A stretch of DNA of 64,000 bases from Rhodanobacter thiooxydans. GTDB taxonomy: Bacteria; Pseudomonadota; Gammaproteobacteria; Xanthomonadales; Rhodanobacteraceae. The stretch spans positions 248,001-312,000 of the forward strand of contig NZ_CP127409.1 in the NCBI RefSeq assembly GCF_030291135.1, read 5' to 3'. A model generated the notes under the pieces. That model was not told the origin of the DNA and did no database searches. It saw only the letters and a program-made list of their open reading frames with translations. This document shows, in pieces, positions 55,297-63,380 of the stretch; position 1 is the first letter of the stretch, and each line of letters starts with the position of its first letter. The translations under genes were made by a program, and so were the position numbers.

Positions 55297-56148
55297 TTAC
55301 CGAGAAGCCAATCCGGTTATCCATGAGCCTGCTGGAAGAGAGATTTCTGGAGCCTTTGGCGACGCATCGGGTACAGGCACCCACTCGTTTTCGCGTTTTT
55401 GATGCATCACGCCTATCACGGCAATATCCGTGTCGCCTTTCTTGGTCAGCAATGCACGGAATGGATGGTCGGGGGTCAGGGTGCGGCCCATGGGCCGCAT
55501 AGAAATTGCATTGAACTTGCGGCCATTCTGATCGCTGACGAAGCCCTGGTTGAAGCCACCCATAAACCCGGAATCGTTCTTCATTTTCCAAGCGATTTCG
55601 TCTTCCGGGTTGGGGGTCAAGATCAAGAAGGAGGAGTTTGGTTCCATCAAATGGGACGCTTGGACGACGACTTCAATCGACCCGCCTTCACCTTTGATTG
55701 CGGTATAGGTGAGATTCGAAAAGCCCTGATGCTGCGGGGTGAACGAAGCGTAGCCCTGAGTCACGCTCACGATTTGCGAGATGGCGGCATCCAACCCAAT
55801 CGTGTGCATATCGATGAACAGGGTTTGCCGCAACACTGCCGGCATGTCGCACCCATCGACTCTTACGGGAATGATTCTTGTCTTGCCTTTGGAGGCAGTG
55901 TAGAGCGCATTTTGCCACTCCAGTTTGACCATGCCGCTCGCCAAGCTGGTCGCCGACACGAAGAAGAAGACGAACTCAGGAGCTTCAAGCCCCTTGTTCA
56001 TCTGATCGATGATGCCATCGCCCGGGCGGATGGACCAGGCGTCGTAAAACACTTGGTCGTGGCCGAATATGCCGGCGAGTTTGAGCGCAACTGGCTCAAC
56101 AAGAGGCTTATCTTTGTAGTTGTGGCTCAGGAAGATTTTATGGGTCAC
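55297..56148 (-). CDS. TIR-domain protein, probable antiphage or cell-death effector
   Basis: A 283-residue protein. Residues 3-125 form a TIR domain: KIFLSHNYKDK (first strand), FYDAWSIRPGDGIIDQMNKGL, FVFFFVSATSLASGMVKLEW with the candidate catalytic Glu77, and RIIPVRVDGC. Bacterial TIR domains often hydrolyse NAD or make signalling nucleotides during phage defence. Residues 130-283 form a domain I do not recognise (SIEVVVQASHLMEPNSSFLI, KGDTDIAVIGVMHQ). The start is taken as GTG 56148, giving MTHKIF as in many TIR proteins; a TTG at 56199 is possible. The gene is visibly AT-richer than its surroundings and stands alone between two inverted hairpin arrays, so horizontal acquisition is likely. 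Confidence 0.8.
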   Translation of the reverse strand: MTHKIFLSHNYKDKPLVEPVALKLAGIFGHDQVFYDAWSIRPGDGIIDQMNKGLEAPEFVFFFVSATSLASGMVKLEWQNALYTASKGKTRIIPVRVDGCDMPAVLRQTLFIDMHTIGLDAAISQIVSVTQGYASFTPQHQGFSNLTYTAIKGEGGSIEVVVQASHLMEPNSSFLILTPNPEDEIAWKMKNDSGFMGGFNQGFVSDQNGRKFNAISMRPMGRTLTPDHPFRALLTKKGDTDIAVIGVMHQKRENEWVPVPDASPKAPEISLPAGSWITGLASR

Positions 56149-56271
56149 CGCGTATTCCAAGGTTTGCAGAGGTACATTCAACAGGTTGTAGCCGATCAAT
56201 TGCTGGGCGCGCCATCGCTACGCGCCGTTCCAGGGCCAGCTAAGTCCGATACCAGAACGTCCACCTTGGGT

Positions 56272-56305
56272 GGCGGATTCAATGCATCGATGCATTGGAT
56301 CCGCC
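56272..56305. repeat. 34-bp imperfect palindrome upstream of the TIR gene
   Basis: GGCGGATTCAATGCAT, CG, ATGCATTGGATCCGCC: 16-bp arms with one mismatch, about 125 nt before the TIR start. It may be an operator, an extrusion-prone site or a mobile-element end. Confidence 0.55.
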
Positions 56306-56468
56306 GTCGAAAGCAGGCCCTGCGGGCCGATCAAGTCAGTACTGTATCGAATCTCCCGCAGGCTGGCCCGAGGCCGACTCAACGGGCGGAGCGCGAGACG
56401 TTTTGGGGCGCGTGACGTGGAGGGATGACAACTGCCGGCTACATTAAAGGCGTAGGCGGCGCGGCCTT

Positions 56469-56760
56469 GGCTCTTATAAAAGGTGGGGGCCAGGATGGCC
56501 CGCTGCTCTGCCGGGGTCCCTTGCGCGGCGGTGAGTCGGGGACGATAGGCCGCGCAGCGGGCGTTGCCAGGGATGGCAACGCCTTTTCGCCCGGACAGGA
56601 GTCCGGTCGAAAAGCCCGGCCCCGGCTCACGGACTTGCCGCCCATGGATGGGCGGCAAGCGCCAAGCGGGGTGTCGTTTTCTCTTGGGTACTTCTCTTTT
56701 GGACAAGCAAAAGAGAAGTACCTCGGCCTCCGCAGGAGGACGAAAGCTCTTGCTCCTGAG
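56469..56760 (-). repeat. six-hairpin structured element, right (inverted) copy
   Basis: Read on the minus strand, it repeats the left copy's order: a degenerate AAGAGCTTTCGT segment; GGTACTTCTCTTTTG/CAAAAGAGAAGTACC with a 6-nt loop (56722-56687); CTTGCCGCCCA-TCCA-TGGGCGGCAAG (56659-56634); a CTTTTCG/CGAAAAG outer stem with GGAC-TCCT-GTCC apex (56614-56583); GGCGTTGCCA-TCCC-TGGCAACGCC (56583-56560); GGGCCA-TCC-TGGCCC (56501-56487). Stem sequences differ from the left copy but pairing is kept. Linker text such as ACCCCGCTT and AGAGCAGCG is shared. Confidence 0.75.
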
Positions 56761-56790
56761 GCGTCCCAGGACTCAGCAGAAAGCCGGAGC

Positions 56791-56807
56791 GGCGGGCAGT
56801 GCCCGCC
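56791..56807. repeat. GGCGGGCA palindrome
   Basis: GGCGGGCA-G-TGCCCGCC: perfect 8-bp arms, directly before the cpdB stop. A relative (GGCGGGC-acc-GCCCGCC) is at 63213-63229. Probably a dispersed intergenic repeat or terminator stem. Confidence 0.55.
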
Positions 56808-56824
56808 CTACAAAAACGCGTCGT

Positions 56825-58822
56825 TCAACGCGACAGGTCGATCACATACGTCGCCGTGCCGTCGCCGTGGTCCTTCAGCTGGCGGATGTTGTCGAGGCCG
56901 GCCTCGCGCGCCACAGCCTGCTTGCCGCTGGCGCCGGTGAACACCACCGGGCCGCGGGTCTTCAGCGGGGCGAAGGTCCATGAGGTCGGTTCGAGATCCT
57001 TCGCACCGACCGTGTGCCGGCGTTCCAACCATTTCGCCAGGATCTCGCGGGTGCCGTCGGGCGCGGTCAGTACGATGTTGCTGCCGTCGAGGCCGGGGAA
57101 GTGGCCGCCGCCGCTGGCGCGGTAGTTGTTGGTGACCACGATGAACGGCTGGGTCGGTTCGACCGGCTTGCCCTGGTAGGTCAGCGTGGTGATGCGCTGG
57201 CCGGCCGGCTTGGACACGTCGATGACGTAGTGGATACCGCCCTGGAGCTGGTCGAAGTTGTAGCCGGTGAAGCGGCTGTTGATCAGCGGCTGTTCGCTGG
57301 CCTTGGCCGGGTCGATCCGGTTGAAGCGTTCGGCGGATTTTTCCAGCCACGCCTTGACACCGGCGCCGTCGATCTTCACCGCGGCCAGCGTGTTCGGATA
57401 GAAGTACAGGTCGGCGGCGCTGCGCAGGGTGAGCGGACCGGGGGCGACGTCGGTGTAGTCGTCGGGGCCGCCGAAGCCGGTGCGGAAGGCGGCGGCGGCG
57501 CCCAGCACCGGCAGGTTCGCCAGCTCGGGATGCAGGCGCGGCAGCTCGCGGCGCACGTAGTCGATCTGCGCGGCGTTGACCGGCGCCAGCGCGGTCATGT
57601 TGCCTTCGTCGGCGAAGTAGCTGCTCAGGCGCAGCGTGCTCTCGCCGATCGGCGTGTTGACGTAGGCGATCGCCGCCTCGTGCGCCTGCTGCACCAGCGG
57701 CGCGATCGCCGGATCGGCCGGCACGCAATCGTGCTTCGCCTTGCAGATCGGGCGCACCTCGCTGTGGGTGTTGTCCAGGTCGACCACCCAGCGGCCGCCC
57801 TTGCGGTTCAGCACCAGCTGGATCACGCCGAGGTCCTTGCCGAAGAAGCCGCCCATCACCGCGGGCACGTTGCGCACGAAGCCGAGCCGGGCGTCGACGT
57901 CCTTCATGCCGGCGTAGCGCGGGCCGGGGAATTCCGTGTGCGAGTGGCCGAGCAGCAGCGCGTCGATGCCGGGCACGCCGGCCAGGTACCAGCCGGCGTT
58001 TTCCATGTCCGGGGTGTACGGCGCGGTGTTCAGGCCGCCGTGGAGGATCGCCACCACCAGGTCGGGGTGCTGCGCCTTGAGCTCGGGCAGGTACTTCTTC
58101 GCCGCCTCGACCACGCCGCTGACGGTGACCTTGCCGGCCAGTTTCTGCTGGTCCCACTCCAGGATCGGCGGCGGGGTGAAGCCGATGATGCCGACTTTCA
58201 GCGGCACTTGGATCTTGCTGCCGTCGGGGGTGTAGGCCGTGATGGTCCTGGTGACGATCGTCCACGGCTTGAAGATCGGCTTGCCGTCGCGCGCGCTGTA
58301 GACGTTGGCCAGCACCAGCGGGAAGTTCGGCCCGGCGCAGCGGTCGGTGTGGCCGCCGTCCACGTTCATCGGCGTGCCGGTGACCTGCGACAGGAAGCCC
58401 AGGCCGTAGTTGAACTCGTGGTTGCCGGCGGTGCCGCCGTCGTAGCCCATCGCGTCCATCGCCTTGTAGATGGACAGTTCCTGGTCGCAGGCGACCGGTT
58501 TCACCAGCGCCTGGTAGTCGGCCAGCACGCTGCCCTGGATGGTGTCGCCGCTGTCGAACAGGAAGCTGTTGGGGAATTCCGCGCGGGCGCGGCGGATCAG
58601 CGTGGCGGTGCGCTCGTAGCCGAGCGAATCGTCCGGCTTCAGCTTGTAGTAGTCGTAGCTGAGCACGTTCGCGTGCACGTCGGTGGTTTCCAGGATCGCC
58701 ACGTTCGCGCGCGCGCCGTCGGGCGTCCTGCCGCCCTGCCAGGGAAGCATGGTGCAGCCGGCGAGCAGGGCGGTGCCGAGGGCGAGCAGCGGGGTGGCGA
58801 GCGTGAACGGGCGTGGCGACAT
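56825..58822 (-). CDS. cpdB: 2',3'-cyclic-nucleotide 2'-phosphodiesterase/3'-nucleotidase (lipoprotein)
   Basis: A 665-residue bifunctional nucleotidase that degrades external 2',3'-cyclic nucleotides and 3'-nucleotides. The calcineurin-like metal motifs are ETTDVHANV, DSGDTIQGS, AGNHEFNYG and LLGHSHTEFPG. A C-terminal 5'-nucleotidase domain follows (substrate segment near SRFTGYNFDQLQGG). The N-terminal lipobox LLAGCTM indicates lipid anchoring, unlike soluble periplasmic E. coli CpdB. It ends beside the right hairpin array. Confidence 0.9.
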   Translation of the reverse strand: MSPRPFTLATPLLALGTALLAGCTMLPWQGGRTPDGARANVAILETTDVHANVLSYDYYKLKPDDSLGYERTATLIRRARAEFPNSFLFDSGDTIQGSVLADYQALVKPVACDQELSIYKAMDAMGYDGGTAGNHEFNYGLGFLSQVTGTPMNVDGGHTDRCAGPNFPLVLANVYSARDGKPIFKPWTIVTRTITAYTPDGSKIQVPLKVGIIGFTPPPILEWDQQKLAGKVTVSGVVEAAKKYLPELKAQHPDLVVAILHGGLNTAPYTPDMENAGWYLAGVPGIDALLLGHSHTEFPGPRYAGMKDVDARLGFVRNVPAVMGGFFGKDLGVIQLVLNRKGGRWVVDLDNTHSEVRPICKAKHDCVPADPAIAPLVQQAHEAAIAYVNTPIGESTLRLSSYFADEGNMTALAPVNAAQIDYVRRELPRLHPELANLPVLGAAAAFRTGFGGPDDYTDVAPGPLTLRSAADLYFYPNTLAAVKIDGAGVKAWLEKSAERFNRIDPAKASEQPLINSRFTGYNFDQLQGGIHYVIDVSKPAGQRITTLTYQGKPVEPTQPFIVVTNNYRASGGGHFPGLDGSNIVLTAPDGTREILAKWLERRHTVGAKDLEPTSWTFAPLKTRGPVVFTGASGKQAVAREAGLDNIRQLKDHGDGTATYVIDLSR

Positions 58823-59039
58823 GGTGGTTCCGTGGGAATGCGGGGGGACTGATCGCGGAAATTAGCAGATCAGGGTGACCGGGTGCCTGCCCATCCGTCG
58901 CCGGGGCAGGCCTGCGCCTCGCCAGCGGCGCCAGGCCCAACGCCAGTGGAACGATGTGCCGGGGGGGCGCTTTGTTGCCGTTGCAAGACCGTAAGATGGC
59001 ACTTCGGTGATACCCGTCCTGCAGGGGGACTTTCCAGCC

Positions 59040-60752
59040 ATGCGTCGAATGTCGTTGCGTCCCACGCGGGCGGGTGCGGTGGTGCTGTGCGCGCTGGCGT
59101 TCTTCGCCGGCTGCATCGCGCTCACCGCCTGGCAGGAGCCGCAGCCGCTGCAGCGCGGCTTCATCATGGGGCTGATGCTGTGCACGTCCGGCGTGCTGCT
59201 GTTCGCGTTCGGTCGGCTCGGCACGGCGCTGCTGGTCGGCGGCGGGCTGTTCCTGCTGCTGAAGTCAGTGGCGGTGCTGAAGCTGCGCTACCTCGATTCG
59301 CAGCTGATGCCGTCGGACTTCATCTATTACGTGCGCACCAGCCTGCTCGACACGCTGCGCCACTATCCGCACCTGTACACGGTGGGGATCGGCCTGGGCG
59401 TGCTGCTGCCACCGCTGCTGTACCTGGTGTGGCGCTGGGACTGGCGCGTGCTGGCGCGGCCGCGGTCGCGGCGCGTCGCCGGCATGCGCCTTGGCGGCGT
59501 CGCGTCGTGCGCGCTGGCGCTGTGGCTGTGCATGCTGCCCAGCGGGCCGTTCGCGCGGGTGCACTCGCGCAACGCGTGGCAGAAGATGTCCGACGATGCG
59601 CAGCTGACCAACTTCTTCGTCAACCTGCACGACGCCGACGTGGAGCTGCCGGCGATGGCCGACGACGCCGTGGCCGAGCAGGACTGGGGCGCCACCGCGC
59701 AGGGCGCCCCCGGCAGCACGCCGCCACCGTATCCGGACATCGTGCAGGTGCTGGAGGAAAGCACCTTCGACCCGTCGATCTACGATGCCTGCAACGTGCC
59801 GCCGTGCCGGGTGGCGATGTTCCGCCCCGATGCGCGCACCCGCGCGCACGGCATGCTGCGCGTGCATACCTTCGGTGGCGGCACCTGGGTCAGCGAGTTC
59901 GCCGCGCTGACCGGCATGCCGCAGGATATCTTCGGTCCCGGCGGCATGTACGCGCCGTACGTGCTGGCGCCGAACGTGCACGACGCGCTGGCCTTGCAGC
60001 TGCGCCGGCTCGGTTACCTCACCATCGGCGTCTACCCGACCAGTGCCGACTTCATCAACGGGCGCAACGCGTACCAGGCCTACGGCTTCGACCACCTGTA
60101 CGGCGCCGGGGAACTCGGCCTGGAGGAGTGGGAGGAGAGCGACGCACAGATGTTCGCGGCGGCAAAGCGCATCTACGACAAGGTGAAGAAGCCGGGGCAG
60201 CCGGTGTTCCTGATGATCCTGACGCTGAACCAGCATGGCCCGCACGACCACGAGCCGATGGCGAAGCTGCCGCGACCCTACCGCGACCTGCTGCGCGGGC
60301 TGCCGGCGGACACCGCGCTGAACTTCGACACCTACCTCGCGCGCCTGCACGCTTCGGACCTGGCCATGCGTGCGCTGGAGCACGCCTTCCTTGACCGCGC
60401 GCAGCCGACCGTGCTGTTGCACTTCGGCGACCACCAGCCGTCCTTCAACGGCCTGATCCGCGATCTGCCGCGTCGCTTGCCGCCGGCGCTGCGGCCGTAC
60501 CGCGACTACCTCACCTACTACATGCTGAAGAGCAACGTCGCCGGCCCGCCGTTGCCGCAGTACCCGCTGCTCGACATCGCCTTCCTGCCCAGCATGGTGC
60601 TGCAGGCAGCGGGCGTGCCTACCGACGCGTACTTCACCGCGGCGACCGAGTTGCGCGAACGCTGCCACGGCCTGTACGACGACTGCGCCGTACCGGGCCT
60701 GCTGGCGTCCTACCACGCCTGGACGATCGGCCGGCTGCACGTGTATCAGTGA
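59040..60752 (+). CDS. LTA synthase-like sulfatase-family membrane protein
   Basis: A 570-residue inner-membrane protein. Four or five N-terminal helices (to about residue 175) are followed by an extracytoplasmic sulfatase domain of the LtaS/MdoB type. Metal and nucleophile segments: VLEESTFDPSIYD, TFGGGTWVSEFAALTGMP and LLHFGDHQPSF. It probably transfers a phosphoglycerol or phosphoethanolamine group to an envelope glycan; the substrate is unknown. ATG 59040 follows AGGGGGA. Confidence 0.85.
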   Translation: MRRMSLRPTRAGAVVLCALAFFAGCIALTAWQEPQPLQRGFIMGLMLCTSGVLLFAFGRLGTALLVGGGLFLLLKSVAVLKLRYLDSQLMPSDFIYYVRTSLLDTLRHYPHLYTVGIGLGVLLPPLLYLVWRWDWRVLARPRSRRVAGMRLGGVASCALALWLCMLPSGPFARVHSRNAWQKMSDDAQLTNFFVNLHDADVELPAMADDAVAEQDWGATAQGAPGSTPPPYPDIVQVLEESTFDPSIYDACNVPPCRVAMFRPDARTRAHGMLRVHTFGGGTWVSEFAALTGMPQDIFGPGGMYAPYVLAPNVHDALALQLRRLGYLTIGVYPTSADFINGRNAYQAYGFDHLYGAGELGLEEWEESDAQMFAAAKRIYDKVKKPGQPVFLMILTLNQHGPHDHEPMAKLPRPYRDLLRGLPADTALNFDTYLARLHASDLAMRALEHAFLDRAQPTVLLHFGDHQPSFNGLIRDLPRRLPPALRPYRDYLTYYMLKSNVAGPPLPQYPLLDIAFLPSMVLQAAGVPTDAYFTAATELRERCHGLYDDCAVPGLLASYHAWTIGRLHVYQ

Positions 60753-60866
60753 CCCGCCGCGGCAGTTTCCGTCGCCAGCGGCCATGCCGGCAGGCCGGCG
60801 CCAGGCGTCGCTTCTGCGTGGCGCCGGTGCCGGCGCTACTGGCAGGCGTCTTGCTTGCCCCTGGGC

Positions 60867-61082
60867 ATGAACCAGCGCAAGCCGCCACGCCGGGAAAGCT
60901 CCGCCGCCAGCCTCGAACGACGGATGGCCGACGGCGGCCTGTCGGACGACGCCCGGCAGTTCCTGCGCGATCTGCACGCCGCCGAGAAGCAGCTCAACGA
61001 CGCGTTCAGGCGGGCGCATCAGGGTGGTGCGCTGGAGGAGCGGGTGAGCGCGGTGTATCGCCGGATGTACGGCAAGGATTGA
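60867..61082 (+). CDS. small hypothetical protein
   Basis: A 71-residue charged, mostly helical protein (MNQRKPPRRESS start, RQFLRDLHAAEKQLNDAFRRAH core, RRMYGKD end). There is no signal or membrane segment. A TTG 12 nt upstream is an alternative start. It is followed by a GC-rich hairpin. I do not recognise the family, and the reality of the gene rests on its codon-like composition. Confidence 0.45.
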   Translation: MNQRKPPRRESSAASLERRMADGGLSDDARQFLRDLHAAEKQLNDAFRRAHQGGALEERVSAVYRRMYGKD

Positions 61083-61088
61083 GCACGG

Positions 61089-61110
61089 CCGTGCCGTTGC
61101 CACGGCACGG
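61089..61110 (+). terminator. hairpin after the small gene
   Basis: CCGTGCCGT, TGCC, ACGGCACGG: a 9-bp stem 6 nt after the stop codon, without a T-tract. Confidence 0.4.
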
Positions 61111-61154
61111 TCGCATGCCCTTGTCATGCTCATCGCCGACGCGATCGCCCGGGC

Positions 61155-61160
61155 TATGAT
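61155..61160 (+). promoter_or_regulatory. candidate -10 element of the lysoplasmalogenase-like gene
   Basis: TATGAT in the context GCTATGATCG, about 28 nt before the ATG. The same CTATGATCG occurs before the permease gene at 63347. No convincing -35 was seen. Confidence 0.4.
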
Positions 61161-61188
61161 CGGGCAAGCTTCGTCACCCGGATCGCCC

Positions 61189-61926
61189 ATGTCCATCGCC
61201 ACCTTCGCCAGCGAGTCCGCGCCACACCCGCGCGGGCTGGCGCTGGCCACGCTGGGCGCCGCGATCGCCGCGATCGCCGGCGCGCTGCTGGCTGCTGCCG
61301 ATCCTGGCCAGGGCTGGCGCTGGCTGCACTGGTGCGGCAAGCCGCTGGCCACCGTGCTGATCTTCGTGCTGGCGTGGCGCGCGCGTCCGGCGCAGTCGTC
61401 GCGCTACCGGCGCTGGATCCTGGCCGGGATCGCCTGCTCGCTGCTCGGCGACGTGTTCCTGATGATGCCGGGCGACCTGTTCGTGCCGGGACTGCTGTCG
61501 TTCCTGTGCGGCCACCTGTGCTTCATCGCCGCGTTCCTCGGCGACAGCCGCTTCGCCGCGCGGCCGTGGCTGCTGCTGGTCACGCTCGGCTACGGCGCGG
61601 CGAACCTTTATCTACTGTGGGATGCGATCGGCGCGCCGCTGCGCGTGCCGGTGGTCGTGTACGTGCTGGTGCTGGCGAGCATGGGCGGGCAGGCGCTGGT
61701 GCGCGCGCGGATGTTTGCCCGGCGCGGCGATGCGCAGGCACCGGCCGCGCGACTGGCCGCGCTCGGTGCGCTCACCTTCATGCTCAGCGACAGCCTGCTG
61801 GCCTGGGATCGCTTCCGCGGCCCGCTGCCGCTGGCCAGCCTGTGGGTGCTCTCGGCGTATTATCTGGCGCTGTGGTGGATCGCGCGCTCGGTGCAGCGCG
61901 TCGGTACGGCGAACGGGGCAGGGTAG
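61189..61926 (+). CDS. lysoplasmalogenase (YhhN/TMEM86 family)
   Basis: A 245-residue membrane protein with about eight helices. Segments SSRYRRWILAGIACSLLGDVFLMMPG, FLCGHLCFIAAFL and SDSLLAWDRF carry the conserved Asp, His and Ser-Asp residues of the YhhN/TMEM86 family, whose animal members hydrolyse the vinyl-ether bond of lysoplasmalogens. The stop shares a base with the next gene's GTG, an alkylglycerol-monooxygenase-like gene, so both may act on ether lipids. Confidence 0.82.
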   Translation: MSIATFASESAPHPRGLALATLGAAIAAIAGALLAAADPGQGWRWLHWCGKPLATVLIFVLAWRARPAQSSRYRRWILAGIACSLLGDVFLMMPGDLFVPGLLSFLCGHLCFIAAFLGDSRFAARPWLLLVTLGYGAANLYLLWDAIGAPLRVPVVVYVLVLASMGGQALVRARMFARRGDAQAPAARLAALGALTFMLSDSLLAWDRFRGPLPLASLWVLSAYYLALWWIARSVQRVGTANGAG

Positions 61927-63212
61927 TGAATACACAGGAACTCATCATCACCTGGGCCACCCCGGTGTTCTTTCTGCTGATCGGCATCGAGCTGCTGGTG
62001 GCGAAGCGGCGCGGGCGCGACGCCTACGCCAGCAACGACGCGATCAACAGCATCGGGCTGGGCGTGATCTCGCAGCTGGTCGGCGTGTTCGGCAAGCTGC
62101 TGACCATCGGTATCTATGCGTGGTGCGTCGAACACCTGGCGCTGTTCGTGCTGCCGGCGGACAACCTGCTGGTGTGGGCCGGCGCGCTGCTGGGCTACGA
62201 CTTCTGCTACTACTGGCTGCACCGCGCCGGGCACCGGGTGAACATCCTGTGGGCCGCGCACGTGGTGCACCACCAGAGCGAGCGTTACAACCTGTCCACC
62301 GCGCTGCGCCAGACCGGCAGCGGCATGCTGCTGGGCTGGCTGTTCTACCTGCCGCTGGCCGTGCTTGGCGTGCCGCTGCAGGTGTTCGTGGTGGTGGCGC
62401 TGATCGACCTGCTGTACCAGTTCTGGGTGCACACCGAGCAGATCGGCCGGCTCGGCTGGTTCGACAGGGTGTTCTGCTCGCCGTCCAACCATCGCGCGCA
62501 CCACGCGGTGAATGACCGCTACCTCGACCGCAACTACGGCGGCATCCTGATTGTGTGGGACCGCCTGTTCGGCACTTTCGTGGAGGAGGACGCCGCCGAC
62601 CCGCCGGTGTACGGCACCCGTTCGCCGCTGCGCAGCTGGAACCCGCTGTGGGCCAACGCCGAGGTGTACTGGCATAGCGCGGTGGACGCGTGGCACGCGC
62701 GGCGCTGGCGCGACAAGCTGCTGGTGTGGCTGAAGCCGCCGGGCTGGCGCCCGGCCGATGTGACGGCACGCTACCCGAAGCCGGATTTCGTGATGCCGAG
62801 CGAGCGTTTCGACCCGCCGCTGTCGCGGCCACTGAAGGTCTATGTACTGCTGCAGTTCGCGCTGCTGCTGGGCATGACCACGCAGTTCCTCGGCATGGCC
62901 GGCAAGGCCAGTTTGCCGGAATTGCTGCTGTATGCGATCTATCTGGTTGCCGGCCTGTGCGTGCTCGGCGCGCTGATGGAAGGTCGCCGCTGGGCGCCGT
63001 GGGCGGAAGGCGTGCGCGTGCTGGCTACCGCCGCGGTACCGCTGCTCAGCGGACGCTGGTTCGGCGTCGGCCATCTGGACGGCCATCTCGCGTTGGCGAT
63101 CGCGCTGGTGTTCGGACTCAGCGCGCTCGCACTGCCATGGCTGCGCCCGTCGTCGGTCGGCGCGGGCGTGGCCGCTGTTCCCGCTGAATCCGCAGCTGCT
63201 TCGCTGCGCTAG
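61926..63212 (+). CDS. alkylglycerol monooxygenase-like fatty acid hydroxylase
   Basis: A 428-residue membrane di-iron enzyme. Histidine clusters HRAGHR, HVVHHQS and NHRAHHAVN match the fatty acid hydroxylase superfamily. DRNYGGILIVWDRLFGTF after the last cluster is characteristic of the alkylglycerol monooxygenase (AGMO/TMEM195) branch. Several additional C-terminal helices, as in AGMO, follow residue 310. AGMO oxidises ether-linked glycerolipids. The start is GTG 61926, overlapping the lysoplasmalogenase stop by one base. Confidence 0.82.
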   Translation: MNTQELIITWATPVFFLLIGIELLVAKRRGRDAYASNDAINSIGLGVISQLVGVFGKLLTIGIYAWCVEHLALFVLPADNLLVWAGALLGYDFCYYWLHRAGHRVNILWAAHVVHHQSERYNLSTALRQTGSGMLLGWLFYLPLAVLGVPLQVFVVVALIDLLYQFWVHTEQIGRLGWFDRVFCSPSNHRAHHAVNDRYLDRNYGGILIVWDRLFGTFVEEDAADPPVYGTRSPLRSWNPLWANAEVYWHSAVDAWHARRWRDKLLVWLKPPGWRPADVTARYPKPDFVMPSERFDPPLSRPLKVYVLLQFALLLGMTTQFLGMAGKASLPELLLYAIYLVAGLCVLGALMEGRRWAPWAEGVRVLATAAVPLLSGRWFGVGHLDGHLALAIALVFGLSALALPWLRPSSVGAGVAAVPAESAAASLR

Positions 63213-63346
63213 GGCGGGCACCGCCCGCCGGCCGTCTGCTCCGGCAAAAGCGGCGGCCGTTGCCCGCCCTGCGGGATTTGCGCGGCACTTCGACGGTCCG
63301 GCGGCAACCGTGCTGCACCGCGCTGGGTGCCTGCGTGCGCATTCGC

Positions 63347-63352
63347 TATGAT
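63347..63352 (+). promoter_or_regulatory. -10 element of the permease gene
   Basis: TATGAT, 29-34 nt before the ATG at 63381, predicting a start near 63359. The -35 region is not convincing. Confidence 0.4.
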
Positions 63353-63380
63353 CGCCGCTTGTTTGACTCAGGGGCAGACG

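Noticed and set aside
57014-58852. Plus-strand open frame of about 610 codons opposite cpdB
   Set aside because: Codon-bias shadow of a GC-rich gene; the minus strand carries the complete calcineurin-type motifs.
59265-61352. Minus-strand open frame of about 700 codons
   Set aside because: Opposes the LTA-synthase-like gene and the small downstream gene. No recognisable domain and biased composition.
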